Shown here piece by piece: positions 27,532 through 39,133 of a stretch of 64,000 bases of DNA. Source of the stretch: Janibacter sp. CX7 (GTDB lineage Bacteria; Actinomycetota; Actinomycetes; Actinomycetales; Dermatophilaceae). How positions within the stretch are numbered: the first letter of the stretch is position 1; the number at the start of each line of letters is the position of its first letter. The stretch is taken from assembly GCF_024362365.1 (NCBI RefSeq), contig NZ_CP101464.1:1674001-1738000 (forward strand), given 5' to 3'. The translations under genes were made by a program, and so were the position numbers. Under the pieces are notes generated by a model. That model worked only from the letters and a program-made list of their open reading frames with translations. It was not told the origin of the DNA and made no database searches.

Positions 27532-27543
27532 TACCGTAGTGGG
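27532..27543 (+). promoter_or_regulatory. Leaderless -10 box of ctaA
   Basis: TACCGT (27532-27537) is followed by a 6-nt spacer and the GTG at 27544, with no Shine-Dalgarno site. Confidence 0.5.
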
Positions 27544-28455
27544 GTGCCCGAGACCCTCCCCCAGGCCGCCCGCACGTGGCTGCCGCGCCTGCTCCTGCTC
27601 AACCTGATCGTCGAGGTCGGCATCGTCGTCACCGGCGGCCTCGTCCGCCTCACCGGCTCCGGGCTCGGCTGCCCGACGTGGCCGGAGTGCGTCCCCGGCT
27701 CCTACGTGCCGACGGTCGAGCAGGAGGAGGGCATCCACAAGCTCATCGAGTTCGGCAACCGCACGCTCACCGGGCTCCTCGGCTTCGTCGCGCTCGCGCT
27801 GCTCGTCGCGCTCTACCGCTGGGCGCGTGACCGGCGCGAGCTCGTCATCGGCACGTGGGTCGTCATGGCCGGCATCCTCGCCCAGGCGATCGTCGGGGGC
27901 ATCACCGTGCGCACCGGCCTCAACCCCTGGATCGTCGCCTTCCACTTCCTGTGCTCCATGGGCCTCATCGCCGTCTCCGCGTGGCTCTACTGGCGCCAGC
28001 GGCAGCCCTCCGGCGCGACCCGCTCGCTGCTGCACCCGCTCGTCGCCCGGCTGCAGTGGCTCCTCGTGGCCGTGGCCGCGGTCGTCCTGCTGCTCGGCAC
28101 GATCGTCACCGGCTCCGGCCCGCACTCCGGCGATGCCGACACCCCGGCCCGCACGGGCTTCGACCCCCGGACGATCTCGTGGTTGCACGCCGACGCGGTG
28201 ATGCTCTTCGTCGGCATCTGCGTCGCCGTCTGGCTCGGGGCGAAGCTCACCCAGCGCGCCGCCGGCCCCGCCCGCGCGTGGTGGGTCGTGCTCATCGTCA
28301 CCCTCGCCCAGGGCCTCATCGGCTACGTGCAGTACGTGACGAAGCTGCCCGAGGTCCTCGTGCTCGCCCACATGCTCGGCGCGAGCCTGCTCGTCGTCGC
28401 CATCACCCGCGCGATCGTCCTCTCCCGGACGACGGAGCCCCTGCCGGCCGACTGA
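27544..28455 (+). CDS. ctaA: Heme A synthase (COX15/CtaA)
   Basis: CtaA oxidises the C8 methyl of heme O to the formyl group of heme A for cytochrome c oxidase. The 303-residue protein has eight expected membrane helices in two four-helix halves. Its heme-ligand histidines are in IHKLIEFGNR and VAFHFLCSM in the first half and in SWLHADAV and VLAHMLGAS in the second. GSGLGCPTWPEC holds the cysteine pair of the family's extracytoplasmic loop. The GTG start at 27544 follows TACCGT and looks leaderless. It is convergent with ctaB, separated by a 280-bp gap that contains hairpin repeats. Confidence 0.95.
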   Translation: MPETLPQAARTWLPRLLLLNLIVEVGIVVTGGLVRLTGSGLGCPTWPECVPGSYVPTVEQEEGIHKLIEFGNRTLTGLLGFVALALLVALYRWARDRRELVIGTWVVMAGILAQAIVGGITVRTGLNPWIVAFHFLCSMGLIAVSAWLYWRQRQPSGATRSLLHPLVARLQWLLVAVAAVVLLLGTIVTGSGPHSGDADTPARTGFDPRTISWLHADAVMLFVGICVAVWLGAKLTQRAAGPARAWWVVLIVTLAQGLIGYVQYVTKLPEVLVLAHMLGASLLVVAITRAIVLSRTTEPLPAD

Positions 28456-28486
28456 GCCCCGGCGCCCACGCGCTCGGACACGCGCT

Positions 28487-28528
28487 TCGAAGAAGGAACG
28501 CCCGCTCGAGCGAGCGTTCCTTCTTCGA
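28487..28528. terminator. Perfect 15-bp hairpin after ctaA
   Basis: TCGAAGAAGGAACGC (28487-28501) and its exact inverse (28514-28528) flank a 12-nt loop 31 nt past the ctaA stop. A run of T and C in the right arm adds some similarity to an intrinsic terminator. Confidence 0.7.
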
Positions 28529-28578
28529 CCCGGCGACGGCAGCAGCAGACGAAGGGGCCGGTCACCGCACATCCAGCG

Positions 28579-28682
28579 GACGAAGGGGGTGGGTCGGCGC
28601 GAATCAAGCCGAAGTCGAGCTCGACAACTGGACCGGACGACGACGAAGGACTTCGGCCCAGCGCCGACCTGCCCCCTTCGTC
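28579..28682 (+). repeat. Bulged-hairpin repeat element, copy B
   Basis: Outer stem: GACGAAGGGGG (28579-28589) with CCCCCTTCGTC (28672-28682), and GGTCGGCGC (28592-28600) with GCGCCGACC (28661-28669). The 7-nt bulge is GAATCAA (28601-28607) opposite 3 nt. Inner stem: GCCGAAGTC (28608-28616) with GACTTCGGC (28649-28657). The loop is 32 nt, the same length as in copy A. It lies between the convergent ends of ctaA and ctaB. Confidence 0.85.
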
Positions 28683-28735
28683 AGCGCGAGGAGCAGGACG
28701 ACTCGGCCCCGCGAGTGGTACCGGACCCGAAGAGG

Positions 28736-29686
28736 TCAGGCGAGGCCGGGCAGCGGCAGGTGCAGCAGCGGGTCGATCGCCACGCCGAGGAAGAGCAGCG
28801 TCACGTAGGTGATCGAGAAGTGGAAGAGCCGCATCGGCTTGAGGACCGACTGCTTCGCGCCGCGCTTGGCGGCGGCGTGGAGGCGGTGCGCCTCACCGAC
28901 GAAGAGCCCGCCGGAGACGACGGCCGCGCCGAGGTAGACCCAGCCCATGTCCGCGACGGGGATGAGCGCGAGCGAGGTCAGGACCATCACCCAGGAGTAG
29001 GCGACGACCTGCCGCGACACCGTCGTCATCTGCTCGACGACCGGCAGCATCGGGACGCCGGCGTTGGCGTAGTCGTCGGTGAACTTCATCGACAGCGGCC
29101 AGTAGTGCGGCGGCGTCCAGAAGAAGATGACGAGGAAGAGGATGATCGCCGGCCAGCCGACAGAGTTGGTCACGGCCGACCAGCCGATGAGCGTCGGCAT
29201 GCAGCCGGCGATGCCGCCCCACACGATGTTCTGCGGGGTGCGACGCTTGAGGATCATCGTGTAGCCGACGGCGTAGAGGACGATCGCGGCGAGCGAGAGC
29301 ACCGCCGAGAGCGGGTTGACCAGCAGCCACAGCCACGCGGTCGACAGCGCCGTGAGCACCATGCCGAAGACGAGCGCGGCCCGCGGGGTCACCTCGCCGG
29401 TGACGAGCGGACGGTTCTGCGTCCGGCCCATCTTGGCGTCGATGTCGCGGTCGTAGACCATGTTGAAGGTGTTGGCCGCGCCGGCGCTCAGGCTGCCACC
29501 GACGAGGGTGAGCACGATGAGCGCGAGGGAGGGGACGCCACGCTCGGCGAGGAACATCACCGGGACCGTCGTGACGAGCAGCAGCTCGATGATGCGCGGC
29601 TTGGTGAGCGCGATGTAGGCGCCCACAGTGCGGCGCCACGAACGGGTCGCCGGCGACAGCTCGCGCGTCGACTCGAGAGTGGTCAC
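28736..29686 (-). CDS. ctaB: Protoheme IX farnesyltransferase (heme O synthase)
   Basis: CtaB attaches a farnesyl group to heme B to make heme O, the substrate of CtaA. The 316-residue UbiA-family membrane prenyltransferase has the first aspartate-rich motif [12 protein letters not shown] and, as second motif, [10 protein letters not shown]. The heme-region segment [13 protein letters not shown] is specific to this subgroup. Eight or nine hydrophobic helices follow the [15 protein letters not shown] opening. The GTG at 29686 has an AAAGG ribosome-binding site 6 nt away, preceded by CCCCCTTCG in a leader nearly identical to that of fabI. It is divergent from tkt. Confidence 0.95.
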   Translation of the reverse strand: MTTLESTRELSPATRSWRRTVGAYIALTKPRIIELLLVTTVPVMFLAERGVPSLALIVLTLVGGSLSAGAANTFNMVYDRDIDAKMGRTQNRPLVTGEVTPRAALVFGMVLTALSTAWLWLLVNPLSAVLSLAAIVLYAVGYTMILKRRTPQNIVWGGIAGCMPTLIGWSAVTNSVGWPAIILFLVIFFWTPPHYWPLSMKFTDDYANAGVPMLPVVEQMTTVSRQVVAYSWVMVLTSLALIPVADMGWVYLGAAVVSGGLFVGEAHRLHAAAKRGAKQSVLKPMRLFHFSITYVTLLFLGVAIDPLLHLPLPGLA

Positions 29687-29710
29687 GGACTGCCTTTGCC
29701 GAAGGGGGTT
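29687..29710 (-). promoter_or_regulatory. ctaB leader with CCCCCTTCG
   Basis: The leader reads AACCCCCTTCG, GCAAAGGCAG, TCC and the GTG start. It differs from the fabI leader only at a few positions through the CAAAGGCAG part, and CCTT can pair with AAGG of the ribosome-binding site. Confidence 0.4.
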
Positions 29711-29856
29711 GGGTCACGGCCGAACTGGGCCCGGCCTCCGAGGAGTCTACCCGTGACGGGCAGTGCTCCCGGCCCCGGGTTGCACTCGTCACGGCCCCGG
29801 CGGACGGGACTAGTGTGGGCGGCAGCACGCACGCTCCCGCAGCAGAAAGGTCCTCC

Positions 29857-32097
29857 GTGAGCACGGACACCGCCACCTCGCCCAAGGCTCCCGCGAAGAA
29901 GGCAGCCGGTAGCGCTGCCCCGAAGGGAACGACCCGCACCGTGGCCTCGGCCAACCCCGCCGGTCCCGCCGGCACCTCGTCCCGCTCGAGCGACCTGCCG
30001 ATGCCCGTGGTGAAGAAGGCCGGGTGGAGCGACCTCGACGTGCGCGCCGTCGACACCGGCCGGCTCCTCGCCGCCGACGCGGTCCAGGAGTGCGGCAGCG
30101 GTCACCCCGGCACCGCGATGAGCCTCTCCCCCGTCGCCTACCTGCTCTACCAGCAGGTGATGACACACGACCCGGCCGACCCGACGTGGCTCGGTCGCGA
30201 CCGTTTCGTCCTGTCGGTCGGGCACTCCTCCCTGACGCAGTACGTCCAGCTCTTCCTCTCCGGCTACGGCCTCGAGCTCAGCGACCTGAAGTCCCTGCGC
30301 ACGTGGGGCTCGCTGACCCCGGGCCACCCTGAGGTCCACCACACCGCGGGCGTCGAGATCACCACCGGCCCCCTCGGGTCGGGACTGGCCTCCGCGACCG
30401 GCATGGCGATGGCCCAGCGCCGCCAGCGCGGTCTCTTCGACCCCGACGCCAAGGCGGGGACCTCCCCCTTCGACCACACGATCTGGTGCCTCGCCTCCGA
30501 CGGCGACATGCAGGAGGGCGTCTCCGCGGAGGCCGGCTCGCTCGCCGGCCACCAGGAGCTCGGCAACCTCAACGTCATCTACGACGCCAACCAGATCTCC
30601 ATCGAGGACGACACCGACATCGCCTTCAGCGAGGACGTGGGTGCGCGCTACCGGGCCTACGGCTGGGAGGTCATCGACGTCGACTGGCGCAAGACCGGTG
30701 ACGGCAAGGCCTACGTCGAGGACGTCGACGCCCTGCTCGCCGCGACCCAGCAGGCGAAGAAGAACACGAAGGCCCCGACGCTGATCGTGCTGCACACGAT
30801 CATCGCGTGGCCGGCCCCGACGAAGCAGGACACCGGCGCCTCGCACGGCTCGGCGCTCGGCGAGGACGAGGTCGCGGCGACGAAGGAGCTGCTCGGCTTC
30901 GACCCGAAGAAGTCCTTCGCCGTCGAGAAGGCCGTCCTCGACCACACCCGCGCTGTGAAGAAGCGCGGCAAGGAGGCCCACAAGGAGTGGGACAAGCGCT
31001 TCGCCGCGTGGCGCAAGGCCAACCCGGAGCGCGCCGAGCTGCTCGACCGTGTCGTCGCGGGCAAGGTCCCGGTGGGCCTGGACAAGGCGCTGCCGACCTT
31101 CGAGGCCTCGGACAAGGGCCTGGCCACGCGCGCCGCGTCGGGCAAGGTCCTCACCGCTCTCGCCGACGTCATGCCCGAGCTGTGGGGCGGCTCCGCCGAC
31201 CTCGCCGGCTCCAACAACACGACGATGGACGGCCAGCCCTCCTTCACGCCCAAGAGCAAGCAGACCGACACGTGGAAGGGCGACGAGTACGGCCGCACCC
31301 TCCACTTCGGCATCCGTGAGAACGGCATGGGCATGGCGATGAACGGCATCGCCCTCGAGGGCCTGACCCGCGTCTACGGCGGCACCTTCCTCGTCTTCTC
31401 CGACTACATGCGCCCCGCCGTGCGCCTGGCGTCCCTGCAGCAACTGCCGGTCACCTATGTCTGGACCCACGACAGCATCGGCCTCGGCGAGGACGGCCCG
31501 ACCCACCAGCCGATCGAGCACCTCGCGTCGCTGCGGGCCATGCCCGGCCTCGACGTCGTCCGCCCGGGCGACGCCAACGAGGTCAGCGTGTGCTGGGGGC
31601 AGGTCCTCAAGAACCGCTCCACCGCGGCCCTCGCGCTCTCCCGTCAGGGCACGCCGACCGTCGACCGGTCGGAGTACGCGTCGGCGAAGGGAGCGGCCAA
31701 GGGTGGCTACGTCCTCGCCGAGTCGAGCACCGAGGTGCCCGACGTGATCATCGTCGCCACCGGCACGGAGGTCGCGGTCGCGCTCGAGGCCCGCACGACG
31801 CTCGAGAAGGCCAAGATCGGCACACGCGTCGTCTCCATGCCGTGCCGCGAGTGGTTCGACGCCCAGTCGAAGGCCTACAAGGAGAAGGTCCTGCCGGCCG
31901 CCGTCCGGGCGCGTGTCTCGGTCGAGGCCGCGACCCCCTTCGGCTGGCGCGAGGTCGTCGGCGATGCCGGTGAGATCGTCGGCATCGACCACTTCGGCGC
32001 CTCCGCCGACGCGGCGACCCTCTACGACAAGTTCGGCATCACGTCCGCCGCCGTCGTCAAGGCGGCAAAGACCTCCATCAAGAACGCGAAGGGATGA
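29857..32097 (+). CDS. tkt: Transketolase
   Basis: Transketolase moves two-carbon units between sugar phosphates with thiamine diphosphate. The core begins at about residue 50 ([16 protein letters not shown]). [10 protein letters not shown], the thiamine motif [15 protein letters not shown] ending in [11 protein letters not shown], and the catalytic [15 protein letters not shown] segment are present. The 746-residue length exceeds the usual ~700 because of an N-terminal tail of about 48 residues rich in Ala, Lys, Pro and Thr. The GTG at 29857 has AGAAAGG upstream. It opens the operon tkt-tal-pgi-zwf-opcA-pgl for the pentose phosphate pathway. A TAGTGT box lies at about 29811. Confidence 0.95.
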   Translation: MSTDTATSPKAPAKKAAGSAAPKGTTRTVASANPAGPAGTSSRSSDLPMPVVKKAGWSDLDVRAVDTGRLLAADAVQECGSGHPGTAMSLSPVAYLLYQQVMTHDPADPTWLGRDRFVLSVGHSSLTQYVQLFLSGYGLELSDLKSLRTWGSLTPGHPEVHHTAGVEITTGPLGSGLASATGMAMAQRRQRGLFDPDAKAGTSPFDHTIWCLASDGDMQEGVSAEAGSLAGHQELGNLNVIYDANQISIEDDTDIAFSEDVGARYRAYGWEVIDVDWRKTGDGKAYVEDVDALLAATQQAKKNTKAPTLIVLHTIIAWPAPTKQDTGASHGSALGEDEVAATKELLGFDPKKSFAVEKAVLDHTRAVKKRGKEAHKEWDKRFAAWRKANPERAELLDRVVAGKVPVGLDKALPTFEASDKGLATRAASGKVLTALADVMPELWGGSADLAGSNNTTMDGQPSFTPKSKQTDTWKGDEYGRTLHFGIRENGMGMAMNGIALEGLTRVYGGTFLVFSDYMRPAVRLASLQQLPVTYVWTHDSIGLGEDGPTHQPIEHLASLRAMPGLDVVRPGDANEVSVCWGQVLKNRSTAALALSRQGTPTVDRSEYASAKGAAKGGYVLAESSTEVPDVIIVATGTEVAVALEARTTLEKAKIGTRVVSMPCREWFDAQSKAYKEKVLPAAVRARVSVEAATPFGWREVVGDAGEIVGIDHFGASADAATLYDKFGITSAAVVKAAKTSIKNAKG

Positions 32098-32102
32098 CCG
32101 CC

Positions 32103-33233
32103 ATGGCCGACCAGCTCCCCACCGCTCCCGCCCCGATCGCCGCGCTGCGCGACGCAGGAGTCTCCGTCTGGCTCGACGACCTCAGCCGCGAGCGGCTGCG
32201 CTCGGGCAACCTCCAGCAGCTCATCGACACCACAGGGATCGTCGGCGTCACGACCAATCCGTCGATCTTCCAGGCCGCGCTCGCCGACGGCGACGCCTAC
32301 ACCGAGCAGCTCGGCCGGCTCGCCGCCGAGGGCAAGGACGTCGACGAGGTCGTCTTCGCCCTGACGACCGACGACGTGCGCGAGGCCTGTGACCTCTTCG
32401 CCCCGATCTTCGAGGCGACCGACGGTGTCGACGGCCGGGTCTCGCTCGAGGTCGACCCCCGCCTGGCCCACGACCCCGAGGCCACCGCGGCCTCCGCCCA
32501 GGAGCTCGCCGCCGCCGTCGACCGCCCCCAGGTGCACATCAAGATCCCGGCGACGCAGGCCGGCCTGCCGGCCATCACCCGCACCCTCGCCGAGGGGATC
32601 AGCGTCAACGTCACGTTGATCTTCAGCCTCGAGCGCTATCGCGCGGTGATGAATGCCTTCGTCGAGGGCCTCGAGCAGGCCCTCGCCGCGGGCAAGGACA
32701 TCTCGAAGATCCACTCCGTGGCCTCCTTCTTCGTCTCCCGCGTCGACACCGAGATCGACGCCCGGCTCGACGCCATCGGCACGGACGAGGCCAAGGCCCT
32801 GCGCGGCCAGGCGGGCGTGGCCAATGCCCGTCTCGCCTACCAGGCCTACGAGGAGGTCTTCAGCACGCCGAGGTGGCAGCGTCTCGAGGCCGAAGGGGGG
32901 CGCCGCCAGCGTCCGCTGTGGGCCTCCACCGGCGTGAAGGACCCCGCCTACCCGGACACGCTCTACGTCACCGAGCTCGTCGCGGCCGACACGGTCAACA
33001 CGATGCCGGAGAAGACCCTCGACGCGACCATCGACCACGGCGAGGTCACCGGCGACACCATCACCGGCGGCTACGCGCAGGCCCAGGAGGTCCTCGACCG
33101 GCTCGAGGCCCTCGGCATCAGCTACACCGAGGTCACCGACAAGCTCGAGGTCGAGGGCGTCGAGAAGTTCGAGAAGGCGTGGGGCGAGCTCCTCGACGGA
33201 GTGAGCGCGGAGCTGACCAAGGCCGCGAAGTGA
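32103..33233 (+). CDS. tal: Transaldolase
   Basis: Transaldolase moves a dihydroxyacetone unit between sugar phosphates via a Schiff base. The 376-residue protein is the long actinobacterial type. It has [13 protein letters not shown], the catalytic lysine segment [15 protein letters not shown], and [14 protein letters not shown]. The ATG at 32103 has GAAGGG 9 nt upstream; an ATG at 32094 overlapping the tkt stop (ATGA) is an alternative that adds three residues but lacks spacing for a ribosome-binding site. The pgi start overlaps its stop. Confidence 0.95.
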   Translation: MADQLPTAPAPIAALRDAGVSVWLDDLSRERLRSGNLQQLIDTTGIVGVTTNPSIFQAALADGDAYTEQLGRLAAEGKDVDEVVFALTTDDVREACDLFAPIFEATDGVDGRVSLEVDPRLAHDPEATAASAQELAAAVDRPQVHIKIPATQAGLPAITRTLAEGISVNVTLIFSLERYRAVMNAFVEGLEQALAAGKDISKIHSVASFFVSRVDTEIDARLDAIGTDEAKALRGQAGVANARLAYQAYEEVFSTPRWQRLEAEGGRRQRPLWASTGVKDPAYPDTLYVTELVAADTVNTMPEKTLDATIDHGEVTGDTITGGYAQAQEVLDRLEALGISYTEVTDKLEVEGVEKFEKAWGELLDGVSAELTKAAK

Positions 33234-34842
33234 CCAGCCTCTCCGTCGCGGCTGCAGGCGCGGCGGCCGACGCGGTCGCCGCGCACGTCCCCGCCCTCGT
33301 CGCCGACGGCGTCGCGAGCGGGATCTTCGCCCAGGACGCGAGCCTGTGGGGACCGGCGGCCGAGGAAGAGGCCGCCAAGCGGCTGTCCTGGGTGGGCCTG
33401 GGGCGCACCTCGCGCCACCTCGTCGGCGAGATCTCGGCGCTGCGCGACCGGCTGCGCGAGCAGGGCGTCGACCGGGTCGTCCTCTGCGGCATGGGCGGCT
33501 CCTCGCTCGCGCCCGAGGTCATCTGCGCCACCGCCGGCGTCTCGCTCGTCGTCCTCGACTCGAGCCACCCCGATGTCGTGCGCGGGGCCGTGACCGATCT
33601 CGAGCGCACCGTCGTCGTCGTGTCGAGCAAGTCCGGCTCCACCGTCGAGACCGACTCGCAGCGTCGGGTCTTCGAGCAGGCCTTCGCCGACGCGGGCATC
33701 GACGCCGCGCAGCGCATCGTCGTCGTCACCGACCCCGGCAGCCCGCTCGACGAGCAGGCCCGCGAGAGCGGCTACCACGTCGTCAATGCCGACCCCGGTG
33801 TCGGTGGGCGCTACTCGGCCCTGACGGCCTTCGGTCTCGTGCCCTCCGGGCTCGCCGGGGCCGACGTCGAGGCCCTCCTCGACGACGCCGAGGCGGTCGC
33901 CGACCTGCTCGCCGAGGACGACGAGGCCAACCCCGGGCTGCGGCTCGGGGCGGCGATCGGCGGGACCTCCCCCCTTCGCGACAAGGTCTACCTCGTCGAC
34001 CACGGCACGCAGGCTCGCGGTCTCGGCGACTGGGCGGAGCAGCTCATCGCGGAGTCGACCGGCAAGGACGGCACCGGCCTGCTGCCGGTCGTCCTCGACC
34101 GGCCCGGCGAGGGCGCTCCCCCGGCCGACGCGACGATCGTGCGCCTCGTGCCCGACGACGGTGACGACAGCGCCCCCGTGGCCGCCTCCACCGTGGACGT
34201 CGGCGGCTCGCTCGGCGCGCAGTTCCTCCTGTGGGAGGTCGCGACCGCGGTCGCCGGTCGGCTGCTCGGGATCAACCCCTTCGACCAGCCCGACGTCGAG
34301 AGCGCCAAGCAGGCCGCCCGCGACCTGATGTCGGGGTCCGGCGGAGACGAGGCGACCGACGACCTCGTCGACGGCCCGGTCACCGTGCGGCACCTCGGCG
34401 GTGACTGGCTCGGTGGGGCGACGGACGTCGACTCCGCCGTCAGCGCCCTGCTCGCCCAGCTCGACCCGCAGCACGGCTACGTCGCCGTCATGGCCTACCT
34501 CGACCGCGAGGGCGATGCTCCCTTCGCCGAGGTGGCCGACGCGCTCGCCGAGCGCGTCCAGCGCCCCGTGACCTTCGGCTGGGGGCCGCGCTTCCTGCAC
34601 TCGACGGGGCAGTACCACAAGGGCGGCCCGGCCACCGGGGTCTACCTGCAGGTCACGGACACCCCGCGCGAGGACCTGCCGGTCCCCGGTCGTGACTTCA
34701 CGCTCGGTGACTTCATCGCCGCGCAGGCCGGCGGCGATGCCCAGGTGCTCGCGGACCACGGCCGGCCCGTGCTCGTCCTGCACCTCACCGACCACGACGC
34801 CGGACTGGCTGCGGTGACGCGAGCCCTCACGGGGCGTGACGC

Positions 34843-34846
<4 letters not shown>
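33230..34846 (+). CDS. pgi: Glucose-6-phosphate isomerase
   Basis: Pgi interconverts glucose-6-phosphate and fructose-6-phosphate. The 538-residue protein belongs to the divergent actinobacterial pentose-pathway form. It has the SIS-domain motifs [13 protein letters not shown] and [14 protein letters not shown], and [27 protein letters not shown], a strong Pgi signature with the catalytic region. The GTG at 33230 overlaps the tal stop, and zwf overlaps its own stop (ATGA). It feeds the next enzyme, zwf, in the same operon. Confidence 0.95.
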
Positions 34847-36383
<1,537 letters not shown>

Positions 36384-36387
<4 letters not shown>

Positions 36388-37496
36388 TCGTCGACCTGCC
36401 CAATGCCACCACGGCGCAGATCAGCCACCGGCTCGTCGAGATCCGTGAGGACGTGGGCGCCATGGCGCTCAGCCGCGTGCTCACCCTCGTCATCGTCGTC
36501 GACGAGGACGACGCCGAGGATGCCCTGGCGGTCGCCAACTCCGCGAGCCACCAGCACCCGGCCCGCATCGTCTGCGTCATCCTCGCCAATGCCCGCGGCA
36601 AGGCGCGTCTCGACGCCCAGATCCGGGTGGGTGGCGACGCCGGCGCCTCCGAGGTCGTCGTGCTGCGACTCTTCGGCGAGCTCGTCGGCCATGCCCGCAG
36701 CGTCGTGACGCCACTGCTGCTGCCCGACTCCCCCGTCGTCGCCTGGTGGCCGCGCGAGGCGCCCAAGGACCCGTCCGCGGACCCCGTGGGTGCCATGGCC
36801 CAGCGACGGATCACCGACTGCGCCGTCGCCGACAACACGGGTAGCACCCTCAAGCGGCTCGCTCGCACCTACCAGCCGGGCGACACCGACCTCGCCTGGA
36901 GCCGGGTGACCCTGTGGCGCGGCCTGCTGGCGACGACCCTGGACCGGGCTCCCTTCGAATCCGTCGAGTCGGCCACCGTCGTCGGCGGCGCCGACTCCCC
37001 ATCCGCCGACCTCCTCGCCGGCTGGCTGCGGGCCCGGCTGCGCTGCCCCGTCTCGCTCATCCGGTCGCGCGCCGGCTCCGGCATCGTCAGCGTCCGGCTC
37101 GAGCGCGCCTCCGGACCGATCGACCTCGTGCGGCCGCAGCACGGGGCGACGGCCACCCTCGACCAGCCGGACCAGCCGCAGCGGGCCATCGCGCTCGCGC
37201 CGCGGTCGGACGCCGAGTGCCTCGCCGACGAGCTGAGCCGGCTCGACCCCGACGAGGTCTACGAGGACGCCCTGACCTCGGGTCTACCCAAGATCACCCG
37301 GCGACGGATGACGATGACCGAGGCCGTCGACGCGGGGCTCGTCCCGTCGCCGAGCGAGGCGCGCCGCACGACCGAGCGCCTCGCGGAGGAGTCGAGCGAG
37401 ATCATCCGCAGCGCGATGGTCGAGGCATCCCCCGAGCGTGCCGACCGGAGCACCGAGGCGGTCAAGAGCGCCGTCCGCGAGCGTCTGGAGGACTGA
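36384..37496 (+). CDS. opcA: Glucose-6-phosphate dehydrogenase assembly protein OpcA
   Basis: OpcA is needed for full activity and assembly of Zwf in actinobacteria and cyanobacteria. The 370-residue protein overlaps zwf by 4 bp. VVTPLLLPDSPVVAWWP is a family hallmark, followed by DLAWSRVTLWRGLLATTLD, another OpcA segment. No enzyme motif is seen, as expected. Its last 60 residues are charged and helical. pgl follows 1 nt later. Confidence 0.95.
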
Positions 37497-37497
37497 G

Positions 37498-38235
37498 ATG
37501 GCCCAGCGGATCGTCCTCGTCCACCCGGACGCCGCCACGACGGCGACGATGATCGCCGGCCGGCTGCTGGCGAGCGTCCAGGAGGCGGTGGCGCTGCGGG
37601 GCGAGGCCCACGTGGCACTCACCGGCGGATCGATGGGCTCCGCCCTCGTCGCGGCCCTCGCCGATCACCCGGCGGTCGACGTCGTCGACTGGTCCCGGGT
37701 GCACGTGTGGTGGGGCGACGAGCGGTGGCTGCCCCTCGGCGACCCCGACCGCAACGACACCCAGAACGACTCGGCGGGCCTGGACCGCCTCCCCCTCGAC
37801 CCGGCTCGCGTCCACCGGGTCCCCGGCCCCGACACCTCGGAATCACCCGAGGCTGCGGCGATCGCCTACGAGCGGGCGCTGCGGGTCGACGGCGGGGGCT
37901 CCTGGGACGTCGTGCTCCTCGGTGTGGGGCCAGACGGTCACGTCGCCTCGCTCTTCCCCGGCCACCCGGCGCAGCTCCGCGACGACGCCCTCGCGATCGC
38001 CGTCCACGACTCCCCCAAGCCTCCCCCCATCCGGGTCTCGCTCACCCTCGGCTGCCTCGCCCGCTCGCACGAGGTGTGGTTCGTCGTGGCGGGCGCCGAC
38101 AAGGCCGAGGCCGTGGCGAAGGGGGTCTCCGGCGCCCCCGCGCAGGAGAGCACCGCCGCACAGCTGCAGGCCCTGGGCCGAACCCTCTGGCTGGTCGACG
38201 AGGCCGCCGCCTCCCGGCTCTCCCGGCTCACCTGA
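37498..38235 (+). CDS. pgl: 6-Phosphogluconolactonase
   Basis: Pgl hydrolyses the lactone made by Zwf. The 245-residue DevB-type protein has LTGGSMGSALVAAL, the WGDERWLPLGDPDRNDTQN signature and LLGVGPDGHVASLFPGHP with the catalytic histidine. The ATG at 37498 follows GGAGG, which lies at the end of opcA. It is the last gene of the operon and ends before a perfect 62-bp palindrome. Confidence 0.96.
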   Translation: MAQRIVLVHPDAATTATMIAGRLLASVQEAVALRGEAHVALTGGSMGSALVAALADHPAVDVVDWSRVHVWWGDERWLPLGDPDRNDTQNDSAGLDRLPLDPARVHRVPGPDTSESPEAAAIAYERALRVDGGGSWDVVLLGVGPDGHVASLFPGHPAQLRDDALAIAVHDSPKPPPIRVSLTLGCLARSHEVWFVVAGADKAEAVAKGVSGAPAQESTAAQLQALGRTLWLVDEAAASRLSRLT

Positions 38236-38290
38236 CGCCGGCCCCCGCAGCCCATCTGACGCCCGGAAGCCCCCTGCGGACGGCCGAACA

Positions 38291-38352
38291 CCGCCGGACA
38301 GACCTGAATCCGCATGACCCTAGGGTCATGCGGATTCAGGTCTGTCCGGCGG
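38291..38352. terminator. Perfect 62-bp palindrome between pgl and rbpA
   Basis: The 31-nt left arm (38291-38321) is the exact inverse of the right arm (38322-38352), meeting at CCCTAGGG with no loop. It lies between convergent genes and most likely serves as a terminator for both. Its centre (TCCGCATGACC) resembles the hairpin at 53631-53675 (TCCGCAGGACC). Perfect palindromes of this size tend to be unstable, so its retention is notable. Confidence 0.8.
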
Positions 38353-38374
38353 GCTAGGGCAGCGACTCAGGACA

Positions 38375-38725
38375 TCAGCGGATGAGGCCGCGATCGCGCA
38401 GCTCGCCGAGGCGCTCCTCGAGGATCGCCTCGCCCTCGCTGTCGGAGCGGCGCTCCTTCACGTAGGCCAGATGGGTCTTGTAGACCTCGGCCGTCGGCGG
38501 GGCCGGCGGGTTGTCCTTGTCACGGCCTGCAGGCAGGCCGCAGCGCTTGCACTCCCACACGTCGGGGACCTCGACACCGTCCTCGACGGCGAAGGAGGGC
38601 GTCACCTCGTGGCCGTTGGCGCACCAGTAGGAGACGAAGGTCCGGGGGGCGGCCTCGCCGCGCTCGGCCTCGCCCATGGGACCGGCGCCGATACGGCTGC
38701 CGCGGATCGCGTTTCCACCTGCCAT
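38375..38725 (-). CDS. rbpA: RNA polymerase-binding protein RbpA
   Basis: RbpA binds RNA polymerase with the principal sigma factor and stabilises open complexes in actinobacteria. The 116-residue protein starts MAGGNAIRGSRIG. Its zinc-ribbon-like core has WCANGH (Cys, His) and WECKRCG (CXXC), the four ligand positions seen in zinc-binding RbpA. The C-terminal sigma-interaction helix KTHLAYVKERRSDSEGEAIL follows. The ATG at 38725 has an AGGAGC ribosome-binding site. Confidence 0.96.
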   Translation of the reverse strand: MAGGNAIRGSRIGAGPMGEAERGEAAPRTFVSYWCANGHEVTPSFAVEDGVEVPDVWECKRCGLPAGRDKDNPPAPPTAEVYKTHLAYVKERRSDSEGEAILEERLGELRDRGLIR

Positions 38726-38752
38726 GCGAAGCTCCTGTGGGTGCGTGACGCG

Positions 38753-38998
38753 TCAGGCGTCGAAGCGGTCGATGAGGCCGATGCCGACGACGGCCGTGAA
38801 CCAGACGAGGCCGATGACGATCGTGAACCTCGTGAGGTTGCGCTCGGCGACGGACGAGCTGCCCAGCGACGCGGACATGCCGCCACCGAACATGTCGGAC
38901 ATGCCGCCGCCCTTCCCCTTGTGCATGAGGATGAGCAGGGTGAGGATCAGGCCGGTGATCACGAGGATCACCTGCAGTCCGATGCGGACGGCGTTCAC
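38753..38998 (-). CDS. secG: Preprotein translocase subunit SecG
   Basis: SecG is the small subunit of the SecYEG channel. The 81-residue protein has two membrane helices (about residues 6-24 and 57-75) separated by the family loop HKGKGGGMSDMFGGG with its glycine-rich FGGGM. The GTG at 38998 has an AAGGA site and is followed by NAVRIGLQVIL; an upstream in-frame start would add a polar tail that does not fit the family. It follows tpiA by 135 nt with a hairpin between, and a TATCCT box at 39063-39058 could give it its own promoter. Confidence 0.95.
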   Translation of the reverse strand: MNAVRIGLQVILVITGLILTLLILMHKGKGGGMSDMFGGGMSASLGSSSVAERNLTRFTIVIGLVWFTAVVGIGLIDRFDA

Positions 38999-39082
38999 GC
39001 GATCAGGTCCTTGTCGGTCGGGTCTCGGGTGCGGCGTCACCGGCTGACGCCCGGGTCAGGATACCTCTGTCACATGGATGGT

Positions 39083-39127
39083 GGGCCAGGCCGGGGTGTG
39101 CGACACGCGGTCCCCCGCGCCTGGCCC
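39083..39127. terminator. Hairpin after tpiA
   Basis: GGGCCAGGC (39083-39091) pairs with GCCTGGCCC (39119-39127) around a 27-nt loop, 7 nt beyond the tpiA stop. It probably limits read-through from gap-pgk-tpiA into secG. Confidence 0.5.
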
Positions 39128-39133
39128 CCTCGA

